A stretch of DNA of 64,000 nt from Actimicrobium sp035984655 (GCF_035984655.1 NZ_JAXCHT010000001.1:1-64000), one strand, 5' to 3'; counted from the first letter of the stretch, positions 1-8,513 are shown. Numbers and translations are program-made. The notes: generated from the sequence alone by a model not told the origin.

Positions 1-95
1 TCGGCGTTGTGCTTGTTTGGCATCGGTTCGAATCAGTAAAATTGTGGCCGCATCCTACCATCAACCACTTTTTAATCCTGAAGTGCACCAACGCC
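1..95. repeat. 95-bp direct repeat, copy A (cut by window edge)
   Basis: Identical over its visible length to 371-465. It contains the presumed outer end of the IS at position 95 and, on the minus strand, the start codon region of a second transposase copy (reading MPNKHNA) that leaves the window. It may extend further left. Confidence 0.9.
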
Positions 96-393
96 CCGGC
101 GCTGTGATCGTCAGGTTCATCAACGCCAACACCGAACTCATCAATCCTTCGGTTTGCCGAAGCGCCATTTTGAAGGCTGCGCGCAGCATCAAACTCGTCT
201 CGATGGCGATCTCCATATAGCGTGCCTGACCGAGCGGCCCGACGCTTTGCCACCGATCCAGTACCGCCTCTTCTATCCACAACGTCAAGCTGCCGCGTCG
301 CCGTAAACCGGCCTCATAGTCCGGCCAGTTTTGAACCTTGAATGACATCTTCGGGATGTGATGACGGCGGTCGGCGTTGTGCTTGTTTGGCAT
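96..393 (-). pseudogene. Truncated IS5-family transposase (N-terminal part)
   Basis: The reading frame starts at 393 (MPNKHNADRRHH...) and carries the typical IS5-family N-terminal region: a KVQNWPDYEAGLRRRGSLT stretch, then QARYMEIAIETSLMLRAAF and LRQTEGLMSSVLALM. It is homologous to a transposase for about 95 residues and breaks at 95/96 just after TITAP, where the second copy of the IS end begins. The DDE catalytic region is missing, so this copy cannot encode active transposase. A few IS-end codons follow the break before the stop. Confidence 0.75.
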
Positions 394-465
394 CGGTTCG
401 AATCAGTAAAATTGTGGCCGCATCCTACCATCAACCACTTTTTAATCCTGAAGTGCACCAACGCC
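371..465. repeat. 95-bp direct repeat, copy B
   Basis: Identical to 1-95. The match stops at 465/466, which I take as the outer terminus of the insertion sequence; the flanking base run differs from that at 95/96. Confidence 0.9.
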
Positions 466-507
466 GTGCAGTTGCCCATCATGACAGCATGAACTTTCAT
501 CCCGGGT

Positions 508-543
508 CTGTGCGCCAGCGTTCACAGTGCGTCTGGCGCAGAC
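508..543 (-). terminator. Possible stem-loop at the end of the photolyase gene
   Basis: TGCGCCAG (511-518) pairs with CTGGCGCA (533-540), and further partial pairing extends the stem. The hairpin overlaps the last codons and stop of the photolyase gene. There is no T-run, so intrinsic termination is uncertain. Confidence 0.3.
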
Positions 544-2057
544 AGCATTTGCGCCGCCAGTGTACGGATACTTGCGCGTTCATCGGGTGACAATCGCGTG
601 ACATTTTTCGCCATCAATGCGGTGCGCGGGTTACCCGCCAATTCGGCTTCGTGCTGATCGAGGAAATTCCAGTACAACGTCGTGAAGGGACAGGCCGCCG
701 GTCCGGTCCGTTGCGCCGGATCATATTTGCAACCCTGGCAGTAGTTGCTCTGCCGGTGAATGTAGGCGCCGCTGGCAATGTACGGCTTGCTGGTGAACCG
801 CTTGCCCAGTGCATGCAGTGCCATGCCGGCGGTGTTCGGCAGCTCCACCCATTCGACCGCATCGACGTACACTGCGAGGTACCAGTCGGTGACTTCGCGC
901 GGCGCGAGTTGGGCCAGCAAGGCGAAGTTTCCGGTCACCATCAGACGCTGGATATGATGGGCATAACCGAACTGCAGCGTTTGCATGACCGCGGCCTTGA
1001 TGCATGCCATGCCGGTCTGGCCGGTCCAGTAGAAAGCCGGCAGCGGGCGCTGGTGATCATAATGATTGGCCTGTTTCATGGCGGGCATATCAAGCCAGTA
1101 CACGCCCCGGATGAACTCACGCCAGCCAAGAATTTGCCGAATGAAGCCTTCGGCGCTGGCAAGCGCGACGCGTCCGTCGCGATAGGCCGTTTCGGCCGCG
1201 CCAATGACTTCCGCCGGCGACAGCAAGTGCAGGTTCAGACTGGTCGACAGCAGGGCGTGCCAGCCAAATGGCGTGTCAGTCCACATCGCATCCTGCCAGG
1301 CGCCGAAACCGACCAGCCGGGTCTCGATGAAGCGTTCCAGCGCAACCAGTGCCTGGGCCCGGTCAACCGGCCAGATGAAATCGGCGGTTGACCCGGGATG
1401 ATCGGAAAACTCCGCTTCCACCAATGCGATCACTTCCCGCGTCAGCGCATCCGGCAAGCAGTGCGCCGGCGCCGGGATCGCGCCGGGTCCGGTGCGCTTC
1501 GGAAAGCCGCTCCGATTTTCGGCATCGTAGTTCCACTCACCGCCGGCAGGCTGGCCGTCATCCATCAAAACGCCATGTTTCTTGCGCATGACCCGATAAA
1601 AAAATTCCATGCGCAACTCTTTTTTCGCCTTGGCCCAGACCGCAAACTCGATACGGCTGCACAGGAAATGCGTGTCATCGAGTATCCGCAGCGGTGTCTC
1701 GGTCGCCGTGCAGGTGTCGCGCAGAATCTGCTCCATGCGCCATTCGCCGGGCTCGGCAACGACCAGCGCGAGCGGCTGATGCTCGGCCAGCACCAGCTGC
1801 AGCCGCGTTGCGAAGTCGCCGGCCAGCGGATCGTCCAGCTTCAGATAAATAAACGGCCAGCCGCGTGCGCCGATTTCCAGAGCGAAATGCCGCATCGCAG
1901 AAAGAAACAACACGATACGCGCCTTGTGCGACCACACCGCCATGCCTTCACTGGCGGCTTCGATCATCACGATGGCGTCCTGTTGCGGATCGAATCCGTC
2001 GAGGGCCGGATTGGCCAGGGACAGCTGGTCGCCCAGAATCAGCACCAGTCGGCGCAT
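522..2057 (-). CDS. Fe-S cluster photolyase/cryptochrome family protein (FeS-BCP, DPRP)
   Basis: A 511-residue flavoprotein of the deoxyribodipyrimidine photolyase-related family, whose best known member is the (6-4) photolyase PhrB of Agrobacterium. The N-terminal Rossmann-like domain begins RRLVLILGDQLS; the C-terminal half is the helical FAD domain. Cysteines at about 352, 440, 443 and 456 have the spacing (88, 3, 13) of the 4Fe-4S ligands of Agrobacterium PhrB, so a 4Fe-4S cluster is expected. The likely role is light-driven repair of (6-4) photoproducts, or light sensing. A GTG lies one codon before the chosen ATG, and neither has a strong ribosome-binding site. It is transcribed divergently from the peroxidase and lipid-modification genes, which suggests shared control by light or singlet oxygen. 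Confidence 0.93.
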   Translation of the reverse strand: MRRLVLILGDQLSLANPALDGFDPQQDAIVMIEAASEGMAVWSHKARIVLFLSAMRHFALEIGARGWPFIYLKLDDPLAGDFATRLQLVLAEHQPLALVVAEPGEWRMEQILRDTCTATETPLRILDDTHFLCSRIEFAVWAKAKKELRMEFFYRVMRKKHGVLMDDGQPAGGEWNYDAENRSGFPKRTGPGAIPAPAHCLPDALTREVIALVEAEFSDHPGSTADFIWPVDRAQALVALERFIETRLVGFGAWQDAMWTDTPFGWHALLSTSLNLHLLSPAEVIGAAETAYRDGRVALASAEGFIRQILGWREFIRGVYWLDMPAMKQANHYDHQRPLPAFYWTGQTGMACIKAAVMQTLQFGYAHHIQRLMVTGNFALLAQLAPREVTDWYLAVYVDAVEWVELPNTAGMALHALGKRFTSKPYIASGAYIHRQSNYCQGCKYDPAQRTGPAACPFTTLYWNFLDQHEAELAGNPRTALMAKNVTRLSPDERASIRTLAAQMLSAPDAL

Positions 2058-2208
2058 CACGAAATTAACCAGTCACCGAAAACGGTCTGCATAAGACTTT
2101 CCTTTACCCGTAAGATCAGCCGCAATATCCGGTCCTGCGAAAAAGCGGCAGTTTGCAAAAAATCGTATAGACTTCGAAGTACAGAATAATACCAGTGAGT
2201 ATACAAAC
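2058..2208. promoter_or_regulatory. Divergent control region between photolyase and peroxidase genes
   Basis: About 150 bp with AT-rich stretches must hold promoters for both directions. A perfect 10-bp palindrome, ACTTCGAAGT, lies at 2171-2180, about 30 bp before the peroxidase start. I could not place convincing -35/-10 pairs or a clear sigma-E/ChrR-type promoter. Confidence 0.4.
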
Positions 2209-2784
2209 ATGAACCTAAAGCAACTTTTGACTGCAACGCTGGTTTGCGCGGCGGTCCTGACGGGATGGCATCACAGTGCGATGGCGCAGTCGCCGTCCTG
2301 CCCGGCATTGTTGCAGCAGCAGTTCAATCGCTTGCAGGACGAAGCACCACAAAATCTTTGCCAGTATGCGGGCCGCGTCACATTGGTGGTCAACACGGCC
2401 AGTTATTGCGGCTTTACCAGCCAGTACCAGGGACTGGAGACACTGCATGCGAAATATCAATCCCGCGGCCTGGTCGTGCTGGGCTTTCCGTCGAACGATT
2501 TTGGCAAGCAGGAACCCGGCTCGGGCAAGGAGATCGCCGAGTTTTGCTTCAACACGTATGGCGTGAAATTTCCCATGTTCGCCAAGTCAGTGGTGTCCGG
2601 TCCGAACCCGAATCCCCTGTATGCAGCCCTGCTCAAGGCGACCGGCAAACCGCCGAAATGGAATTTTCACAAGTACCTCATTGATCGCAGCGGCACGCTG
2701 GTGCAGAGTTTCCCCAGCGAGGTCGAGCCGGAAAACCCGGCGTTCGTAGCCGCCATCGAAAAGGCATTAAGCCAGAAGCCATGA
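2209..2784 (+). CDS. gpx: Periplasmic glutathione peroxidase (Cys type)
   Basis: A 191-residue thiol peroxidase of the glutathione peroxidase family that reduces hydrogen or lipid peroxides. A signal peptide (hydrophobic core about residues 5-25, AMAQ cleavage region) points to the periplasm. The catalytic tetrad is visible as Cys67 (NTASYCGFTSQY), Gln101 (FGKQEPG), Trp151 and Asn152 (KWNFHKYLID). Cysteine replaces the selenocysteine of animal enzymes, as is normal in bacteria. It lies 73 bp before the flavoprotein gene on the same strand, so it may be the first gene of the lipid-modification operon. That placement suggests protection against membrane peroxidation. Confidence 0.95.
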   Translation: MNLKQLLTATLVCAAVLTGWHHSAMAQSPSCPALLQQQFNRLQDEAPQNLCQYAGRVTLVVNTASYCGFTSQYQGLETLHAKYQSRGLVVLGFPSNDFGKQEPGSGKEIAEFCFNTYGVKFPMFAKSVVSGPNPNPLYAALLKATGKPPKWNFHKYLIDRSGTLVQSFPSEVEPENPAFVAAIEKALSQKP

Positions 2785-2857
2785 TGCCTGCGCTGAATCC
2801 ATTCGAACAAGCCGGGCGTATCAGCTTGCATCAACCATCCTGGCGGGAGCTGCATTC

Positions 2858-4132
2858 ATGAAAATCGCTGTTGTCGGAGCCGGTATCGCCGGTCTCTCGT
2901 GTGCCTACCGGCTGTCGCAGGCGGGTCAGGACGTGACCCTGTTCGAAGCCAACGATTATTTTGGCGGACATACGCACACGGTCGACGTGACGATGGAAGG
3001 TCACACGTATGGCGTCGACACCGGTTTTCTGGTGTTCAATCACAAGACCTATCCGCACCTCGTCGAGCTGTTCCGTGAATTGCAGGTCAAGACGGTGACG
3101 ACCGACATGTCGTTTTCGGTCAAGCTGCCACTCGGCAAGCGCAATCTTGAATGGGCCGGCGGCAATCTCGACGCCGTCTTCGCGCAGCGCCGCAACCTGC
3201 TCAGCCCGCGCTTTTTGCTGATGTTGCGCGATATCTTGCGCTTCAATCAGCAAGCCACTGCGATGGCGCTGTCGGGCGAGGATCTAGGCAGCACCGTGTC
3301 GCTGGGGGCTTTTCTCGATCAGAACAATTACAGCGAGCAGTTCCGCGCATGGTATCTGTTGCCGATGGCTGGCTGCATCTGGTCCTGTCCGACCGACCAG
3401 ATGCTCGCCTTTCCGTTTTCCACGTTCGTGCGCTTTTGTCACAACCATGGGCTGTTGCAGGTCAATGACCGGCCGCAATGGCAAACCGTGCAGGGCGGCG
3501 CGCGCCAGTATGTCGACAAGCTGCTGGCCGGCATCGACAAGAAGGCGCTGCACACGCCGGTCAGGTCGATTTCGCGCGGGGCACAAATCGCCGTCGAGAC
3601 CGACGACAACGTGCAACTGTTCGATCACGTGGTGCTGGCCAGTCACAGCGATCAGAGCCTGTCACTGCTCAAGGACGCCAGCCCGACCGAGCGCCTGATC
3701 CTCGGCAGCGTGCGCTACGAACCCAATCGCGCGGTACTGCATACCGATGCCAGCTGCCTGCCAAAGAACCGCAAAACCTGGTCGGCGTGGAATTACCAGA
3801 GCGCCAATGCGGCCACGCCGAAAGTCTGCGTGCACTACCTGATCAACCAGTTGCAACCGCTGCCCTTCAAGACCCCGGTGATCGTCTCGCTCAACCCGAT
3901 CGACCAACCCGACCCGGCCAGCATCCTTGGCCAGTTCGACTACGCCCATCCGGTTTTCGATGCGCCCGCCATTCTTGCGCAAACCCAGCTGAAAACGATC
4001 CAGGGGCGCAAGAACACCTGGTTCGCCGGCGCCTGGACCGGGTACGGATTCCATGAAGACGGCTTGAAATCCGGCCAGCAGGTCGCGCAATCCATCGCCG
4101 CCATCGCCGCGCGGCAAGCCATCACCGCCTGA
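2858..4132 (+). CDS. FAD-dependent oxidoreductase, amine oxidase-like (COG2907)
   Basis: A 424-residue flavoprotein with an N-terminal dinucleotide-binding motif (VVGAGIAGLS, residues 6-15) followed by the acidic end of the second strand (FEAN) and GGH. A C-terminal FAD-contact segment, GAWTGYGFHEDG, is at about 391-402. The family resembles amine oxidases and phytoene desaturase-like enzymes. Its genes usually sit with DUF1365 and CFA-like methyltransferase genes, as here. It is a candidate for the desaturase step in modifying phospholipid acyl chains; that role is inferred from context. A GGGAG ribosome-binding site precedes the ATG. Confidence 0.88.
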   Translation: MKIAVVGAGIAGLSCAYRLSQAGQDVTLFEANDYFGGHTHTVDVTMEGHTYGVDTGFLVFNHKTYPHLVELFRELQVKTVTTDMSFSVKLPLGKRNLEWAGGNLDAVFAQRRNLLSPRFLLMLRDILRFNQQATAMALSGEDLGSTVSLGAFLDQNNYSEQFRAWYLLPMAGCIWSCPTDQMLAFPFSTFVRFCHNHGLLQVNDRPQWQTVQGGARQYVDKLLAGIDKKALHTPVRSISRGAQIAVETDDNVQLFDHVVLASHSDQSLSLLKDASPTERLILGSVRYEPNRAVLHTDASCLPKNRKTWSAWNYQSANAATPKVCVHYLINQLQPLPFKTPVIVSLNPIDQPDPASILGQFDYAHPVFDAPAILAQTQLKTIQGRKNTWFAGAWTGYGFHEDGLKSGQQVAQSIAAIAARQAITA

Positions 4133-4133
4133 C

Positions 4134-4928
4134 ATGGAAACCCGCACCGACAACGCCGTCGTCGCGCCGCAACTGTGCTTTGGCACAGTGCGGCACCGAC
4201 GCCTGCGACCGACCACCAATGCCTTCGACTACGGCGTCTATTTTTTGCGGCTGCCGCTGCGCACACTCGGCGCCGGGGCATTTGGTCCGCGCCTGTTCTC
4301 ACGCAATCGCTTCAACCTGTTGTCCTTCCACGATCGCGATCATGGCGACGGCAAGCAAGCCCTGCTGCCCTGGATCGACGGGCTGCTGCGCGCCGAAGGC
4401 ATCACCGACGCCGACGGCGAAATCTGGTTGCAGGCGTTCCCGCGGGTGCTCGGCTATGTCTTCAACCCGGTTGCGTTCTGGTTCTGCCATCGCATTGACG
4501 GCACACTGCGGGCAGTCGTGTGCGAAGTGCGCAACACCTTCGGCGAGAAGCACTGCTACCTGCTCGACACCGGCGCCGCCATCGGCAACGGCGTCGAACT
4601 GCGCGCGCGCAAGCAGTTCCATGTATCGCCATTTTGCAAGATCGAAGGCGGCTACCGGTTCCGCTTCATGCGCTCCTTGCGCGGCGCCAGCGAGCGCACC
4701 CTGGCCTGCATCGACCATGACGACGCCAGCGGTCCGCTGCTGCTGACCAGCATCTCCGGTTCCGCAGCGAAGTTATCAAACACCGCGGTCGCGACTGCCT
4801 TTTTTACCTATCCGCTGATGACGATCGGCGTCGTCGTGCGGATTCACTGGCAGGCACTGAAACTGTTTGTCAAACGCGTGCCTTTTATCTCCAAACCCCT
4901 GCCACCTTCCGAGCCGCTCAGTCGATGA
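4134..4928 (+). CDS. DUF1365 family protein
   Basis: A 264-residue protein of the DUF1365 (COG3496) family. Family blocks are FHDRDHGDG (65-73), GYVFNPVAFWFCH (107-119), EVRNTFGEKH (131-140) and FHVSPF. Conserved His, Asp and Asn suggest an enzyme, but the family has no established reaction that I know. The gene begins one base after the flavoprotein stop and overlaps the next gene by four bases (ATGA), so the three are translationally coupled. From context it could act with the flavoprotein and methyltransferase on membrane fatty acids, for example in an oxygen-insertion step. Confidence 0.88.
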   Translation: METRTDNAVVAPQLCFGTVRHRRLRPTTNAFDYGVYFLRLPLRTLGAGAFGPRLFSRNRFNLLSFHDRDHGDGKQALLPWIDGLLRAEGITDADGEIWLQAFPRVLGYVFNPVAFWFCHRIDGTLRAVVCEVRNTFGEKHCYLLDTGAAIGNGVELRARKQFHVSPFCKIEGGYRFRFMRSLRGASERTLACIDHDDASGPLLLTSISGSAAKLSNTAVATAFFTYPLMTIGVVVRIHWQALKLFVKRVPFISKPLPPSEPLSR

Positions 4929-6151
4929 ATACCACTACCTGTTCCTTTGATGCACCGCACGACCAATTGTCGACCGCCGACTTTCCGCCACAGGCACGCT
5001 TTGTGGTGCAACTGCTGCGTCGAATCACCCACGGCGCCATCGTGGTGGAATTTCCAGACGGCCAGGCTGCCCGGTTTGGCGATGCCTCGACGCCCGCGAC
5101 GATGACCTGGCACAACTGGGAAGTCTGCCAGGCCGCCTTGAAGTCGGGCGACATCGGCGTGGCGGAGACCTTCGTCAACGGCCAATGGCGCACCGACAAC
5201 CTGCCGCTGCTGGTTGAAGTGTTCATCCGCAACCGGCAAGCGTTCGAGTCGCTGATTTACGGCACCTGGTGGGGCAGCCTGCTGTACCGGATCAAGCATC
5301 TGTTCAACCGCAATTCGAAATCCGGCAGCCGCAAGAACATTCACGCGCACTACGACATCGGCAACGACTTCTACCAGCTCTGGCTGGACCCATCGATGAC
5401 CTATTCGAGCGCGCTGTTTGCCGACGGCCATGTCGGCTCGTTGCAGGACGGCCAGCGCGCCAAGTACCGTCGCATCCTCGACGAACTGCAACTCGGCAGC
5501 AACGCCCGCATCCTCGAAATCGGCTGCGGCTGGGGCGGCTTTGCCGAGATCGCCGCGCGCGAAGACGGCGCGCGCGTCACCGGCCTGACCCTGTCGACCG
5601 AGCAGTTGCAGTTCGCGCGCCAGCGCCTGGCCGAGGCCGGCGTGGTCGATCAGGTCGAATTGCTGCTGCAGGACTACCGCGACACCCGCGGCGCGTTCGA
5701 TGGCATCGCCTCGATCGAAATGTTCGAGGCGGTGGGCGAGGCCTACTGGCCGAGCTACTTCGACTGCATCGCGCGCAATCTGAAGCCGGGCGGCCGCGCC
5801 TGCATCCAGAGCATCGTGATCGACGATGCGCTGTTTGAACGCTACCGCAAGGGCACCGACTTCATCCAGCAAACCATCTTCCCGGGCGGCATGCTGCCGT
5901 CGCCCAAGGTGTTCCGCGAACGCGCCGCGCAGCATGGCTTGCGGGTCGTCAACGAGTACAAGTTCGGGCTCGATTACGCCCGCACCCTGGCCGAATGGCG
6001 CAGCGCCTTCAACGAGCAAATGCCGAGCGTCAGGGCGCAGGGTTTCGACGACCGCTTCCTGCGCACCTGGGAGTTCTACCTGGCCTATTCCGAAGGTGGC
6101 TTTCGCGCCGGCAGCATCGACGTGGCCCAGTTCACGCTCGAAAAAACATGA
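4925..6151 (+). CDS. SAM-dependent fatty-acid methyltransferase, CFA-synthase family
   Basis: A 408-residue protein homologous to cyclopropane fatty acid synthase. It has the SAM-binding motif LEIGCGWGG (197-205), the LLQDYRD block (247-253) and YDIGNDFY (143-150). Two positions matter. The YSCGYW-type segment of true CFA synthases reads TYSSALF here (159-165), so the Cys is Ser. The FEHVG segment reads FEAVG (267-271), so the His is Ala. In CFA synthase these two residues bind the bicarbonate needed for ring closure. Their loss argues for methylation of an unsaturated acyl chain rather than cyclopropanation, as in UfaM of the furan fatty acid pathway of Rhodobacter sphaeroides. The specific assignment to UfaM is inference. 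Confidence 0.9.
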   Translation: MNTTTCSFDAPHDQLSTADFPPQARFVVQLLRRITHGAIVVEFPDGQAARFGDASTPATMTWHNWEVCQAALKSGDIGVAETFVNGQWRTDNLPLLVEVFIRNRQAFESLIYGTWWGSLLYRIKHLFNRNSKSGSRKNIHAHYDIGNDFYQLWLDPSMTYSSALFADGHVGSLQDGQRAKYRRILDELQLGSNARILEIGCGWGGFAEIAAREDGARVTGLTLSTEQLQFARQRLAEAGVVDQVELLLQDYRDTRGAFDGIASIEMFEAVGEAYWPSYFDCIARNLKPGGRACIQSIVIDDALFERYRKGTDFIQQTIFPGGMLPSPKVFRERAAQHGLRVVNEYKFGLDYARTLAEWRSAFNEQMPSVRAQGFDDRFLRTWEFYLAYSEGGFRAGSIDVAQFTLEKT

Positions 6152-6702
6152 TTGCGCGGCTGCCCCTGCGCTTGCTCGGATTGCTGTCCGGATTGCTGCT
6201 GGCGGTGTCGGCACTGGCCGCGCCAGCCCACATCGAGATGGAAATTCCGGCTGCGCGATTGTCCGGCGAAGGCACCTTCCGCTGGTTCGGCTTGCACATC
6301 TACGACGCCCAACTGTGGGTCGGCAAGCGCGGCTACGATGCCGCCCAACCCGAGGCCGCGCCGCTGGCGCTGGACCTGCAGTACGCGCGCGCACTGAACG
6401 GCAGGAAAATTGCCGAATCGAGTCGCGATCAACTCGACAAGCTGCAAATTGGCAGCGCCCAGCAACGCGCCGAATGGCTGGAGAAAATGGCCGCGCTGTT
6501 CCCCGATGTGCAGGCCGGAACGCACATCACCGGCGTCTTCCTGCCCGGCCTTGGGGCGCGTTTTTATCTCGATGGCAAACGCCTGGGCGAGATTGCCGAT
6601 CCGGCCTTTGCGCGCGGCTTTTTCGCGATCTGGCTGGACCCGAAGACCACTGCGCCGCATCTGCGCAAGGCGCTCTTGCCTGACGCGCCGGCGCGCCAAT
6701 GA
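6148..6702 (+). CDS. Chalcone isomerase-fold periplasmic protein
   Basis: A 184-residue protein with an N-terminal signal peptide (LLSGLLLAVSALAAPA) followed by a chalcone isomerase-like domain: FRWFGLHIYDAQLWV near residue 50, then ALNGRKIAE and IWLDPKT. Bacterial members bind small lipids or lack known activity. The ATG overlaps the methyltransferase stop (ATGA); longer upstream starts in the same frame lie inside that gene and lack the signal peptide position. Conserved presence in this type of operon suggests it handles fatty acid substrates or products in the periplasm. Confidence 0.85.
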   Translation: MIARLPLRLLGLLSGLLLAVSALAAPAHIEMEIPAARLSGEGTFRWFGLHIYDAQLWVGKRGYDAAQPEAAPLALDLQYARALNGRKIAESSRDQLDKLQIGSAQQRAEWLEKMAALFPDVQAGTHITGVFLPGLGARFYLDGKRLGEIADPAFARGFFAIWLDPKTTAPHLRKALLPDAPARQ

Positions 6703-7967
6703 GGCACCCGCAGCCAGCGCTGTCGCGCACCGACTTGCTGGCCTATGGCCTGTTCGGCATGCCGCTGGCGATGGTGGCATTGCCGGTGTACGTCTATGTG
6801 CCGCAGCTGTATGCGACCCGCTTTGGCTTGTCACTGACACTGATCGGCATCGTCCTGCTGCTGGCGCGCGTGTTCGACGCCTTTCTCGATCCGGCGCTGG
6901 GTTTGTGGATCGACCGCAGTCGCCACGCCGATGCGTATCGCCGCTTCGTGCTGGGCGCAGTGCCGCTGCTGGCGCTCGGATTCATCGCGCTGTTCCATCC
7001 GCCGGATTTGTCGGGCCACGCGGTGATCGGCTGGTTCCTGGCCGCGCTGCTGGTGGTGTATGTCGGCTTCAGCCTGGCCACGATCAGCCATCAGGGCTGG
7101 GGCGCCGCGCTGACCCAGCAGCAGTCGCAGCGCAGCCGCCTGACCGCCGCGCGCGAAGGTTTCGGACTGGTTGGCGTGGTCATTGCCGCGGCCCTGCCTG
7201 CGGTCGCGGGACCGTGGGGATTGACGCTGGCATTCCTGCTGCTGCTCGCCGTTGCGGTGCTGTTGCTGGCGCGTTCGGCGCCGCTGCCGGGCCGGTCTGC
7301 GCCGGTGCAAACCGGCTGGTCGGCGACGCTGCTGCCGGAGCTCCTGCACCCGTTTCGCAACCGGTTGTTTCGCTGGCTGTTCGCGGTCTTTCTGGTCAAC
7401 GGCATTGCGGCAGCAATCCCGGCCACGCTGTTTCTGTTTTTTGCCAGCGACCGACTGCAACTTGCCCAATACGCGGGCCTGTTCCTGGTGCTGTATTTCG
7501 TCGCCGCCGCCGCCTCGATGCCGCTGTGGGTGGCCTTGGCAAAGCGCTTCGGCGAAGCGCGTGCCTGGCTCGGCGCAATGTTGCTGGCGGTCGCCGCGTT
7601 CGTCTGGGCCTATGGCCTGCACAGCGGTGACGGAGTCGCGTTTGGTGTGATCTGCGCGCTGTCCGGCATCGCACTGGGCGCCGATCTGGCGCTGCCGCCG
7701 GCGCTGCTGGCCGCCGTCATTGGCAAGGCCGGCGACAGCGGCCGGCGCGAGGGCGTGTATTTCGGCGCCTGGAGCTGGGCTACCAAAATGAATCTGGCGC
7801 TGGCCGCCGGCGTCTCGCTGCCGCTGCTGGCACGACTTGGCTACGTGCCCGGCGTGCAGGATGCGGCCGGAGCCGCGGCACTGAGCGTGGCGTATGCGCT
7901 GGTGCCGTGCGCACTGAAACTGATTGCTGCGGCGCTGTTGTGGCGCGCGCCGCTGCACCACATTTAA
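6699..7967 (+). CDS. MFS transporter (GPH-like)
   Basis: A 422-residue membrane protein with about 12 hydrophobic segments of the major facilitator superfamily. The segment DAFLDPALGLWIDRSRH after the second helix resembles the glycoside-pentoside-hexuronide branch. It overlaps the preceding gene by four bases, so it belongs to the same operon. The substrate is unknown; export or flipping of a lipid-derived compound would fit the neighbours. Confidence 0.88.
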   Translation: MRHPQPALSRTDLLAYGLFGMPLAMVALPVYVYVPQLYATRFGLSLTLIGIVLLLARVFDAFLDPALGLWIDRSRHADAYRRFVLGAVPLLALGFIALFHPPDLSGHAVIGWFLAALLVVYVGFSLATISHQGWGAALTQQQSQRSRLTAAREGFGLVGVVIAAALPAVAGPWGLTLAFLLLLAVAVLLLARSAPLPGRSAPVQTGWSATLLPELLHPFRNRLFRWLFAVFLVNGIAAAIPATLFLFFASDRLQLAQYAGLFLVLYFVAAAASMPLWVALAKRFGEARAWLGAMLLAVAAFVWAYGLHSGDGVAFGVICALSGIALGADLALPPALLAAVIGKAGDSGRREGVYFGAWSWATKMNLALAAGVSLPLLARLGYVPGVQDAAGAAALSVAYALVPCALKLIAAALLWRAPLHHI

Positions 7968-7982
7968 AACCGGGAGACCACC

Positions 7983-8513
7983 ATGCATTTTCTGAAACTT
8001 ATCCTCGCCGCCGCGCTGGCCATTCTGGCCGGTTGCAGCGCGGTCGAGCCAAGCCGCTATGCCGACCAGAAGCCGGCCCTCGACCTGCAGCAGTATTTCA
8101 ACGGCACGCTGGATGCGCAGGGCATGTTCCAGGACCGCTCCGGCGCTGTCGTCAAACGCTTTGCCGTGGTCATCGTCTGCAGCTGGAAGGGCGATGTCGG
8201 CACCCTTGACGAAGACTTCACCTACTCCGATGGCACCCGCCAGAGGCGCATCTGGACCCTCACCAAAACGGGCGCATCAACCTATACCGGCACCGCGGCG
8301 GATGTGATCGGCCAGGCCGAGGGTGTAGTGGCAGGCAACGCGCTGCGCTGGAAATACGTGCTGGCGCTGCCGGTCGACGGCAAGATCATCAACGTTGATA
8401 TGGAAGACTGGATGTATCTGATGGACCAGCGCGTGATGCTCAATCGCGCAGCCATGTCGAAGTATGGCTTTCACGTCGGTGATGTGACGCTGTCCTTCAC
8501 CAAACGGCCATGA
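7983..8513 (+). CDS. DUF3833 lipoprotein
   Basis: A 176-residue protein with a lipoprotein signal (LAILAGC, Cys at about 19) and a DUF3833 domain containing DLQQYFNGTLDAQGMFQDR and YTGTAADVIGQAEG. DUF3833 proteins look lipocalin-like and recur in this gene group. It is probably anchored to the inner leaflet of the outer membrane or to the periplasmic face of the inner membrane. A GGGAGACC ribosome-binding site precedes the ATG. Confidence 0.88.
   Translation: MHFLKLILAAALAILAGCSAVEPSRYADQKPALDLQQYFNGTLDAQGMFQDRSGAVVKRFAVVIVCSWKGDVGTLDEDFTYSDGTRQRRIWTLTKTGASTYTGTAADVIGQAEGVVAGNALRWKYVLALPVDGKIINVDMEDWMYLMDQRVMLNRAAMSKYGFHVGDVTLSFTKRP

Larger units (their letters stand above)
1..465 (-). mobile_element. 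IS5-family element remnant with doubled end
   Basis: A 95-bp sequence occurs twice in direct orientation (1-95 and 371-465). Each copy, read on the minus strand, begins GGCGTTGGTGCACTTCAGGA and runs to the first codons of a transposase. Between them lies the start of that transposase gene. The layout is IS end, truncated transposase, then a second IS end whose own gene would run out of the window at position 1. This fits one copy inserted into another, or a tandem copy. The IS5 family call rests on the N-terminal transposase sequence; the terminal inverted repeat partner is not visible. Confidence 0.7.

Noticed and set aside
651..1391. 246-codon open frame on the plus strand inside the photolyase gene
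   Set aside because: It is opposite a gene with clear family motifs and has no recognisable domain; a shadow frame of GC-rich coding DNA.
2090..2118. A TGATCT on the minus strand that might be the -35 of a sigma-E/ChrR-type promoter for the photolyase gene
   Set aside because: At the right distance the minus strand reads TCTTAT, not the expected TAAG-type -10, so the match is too weak to call.
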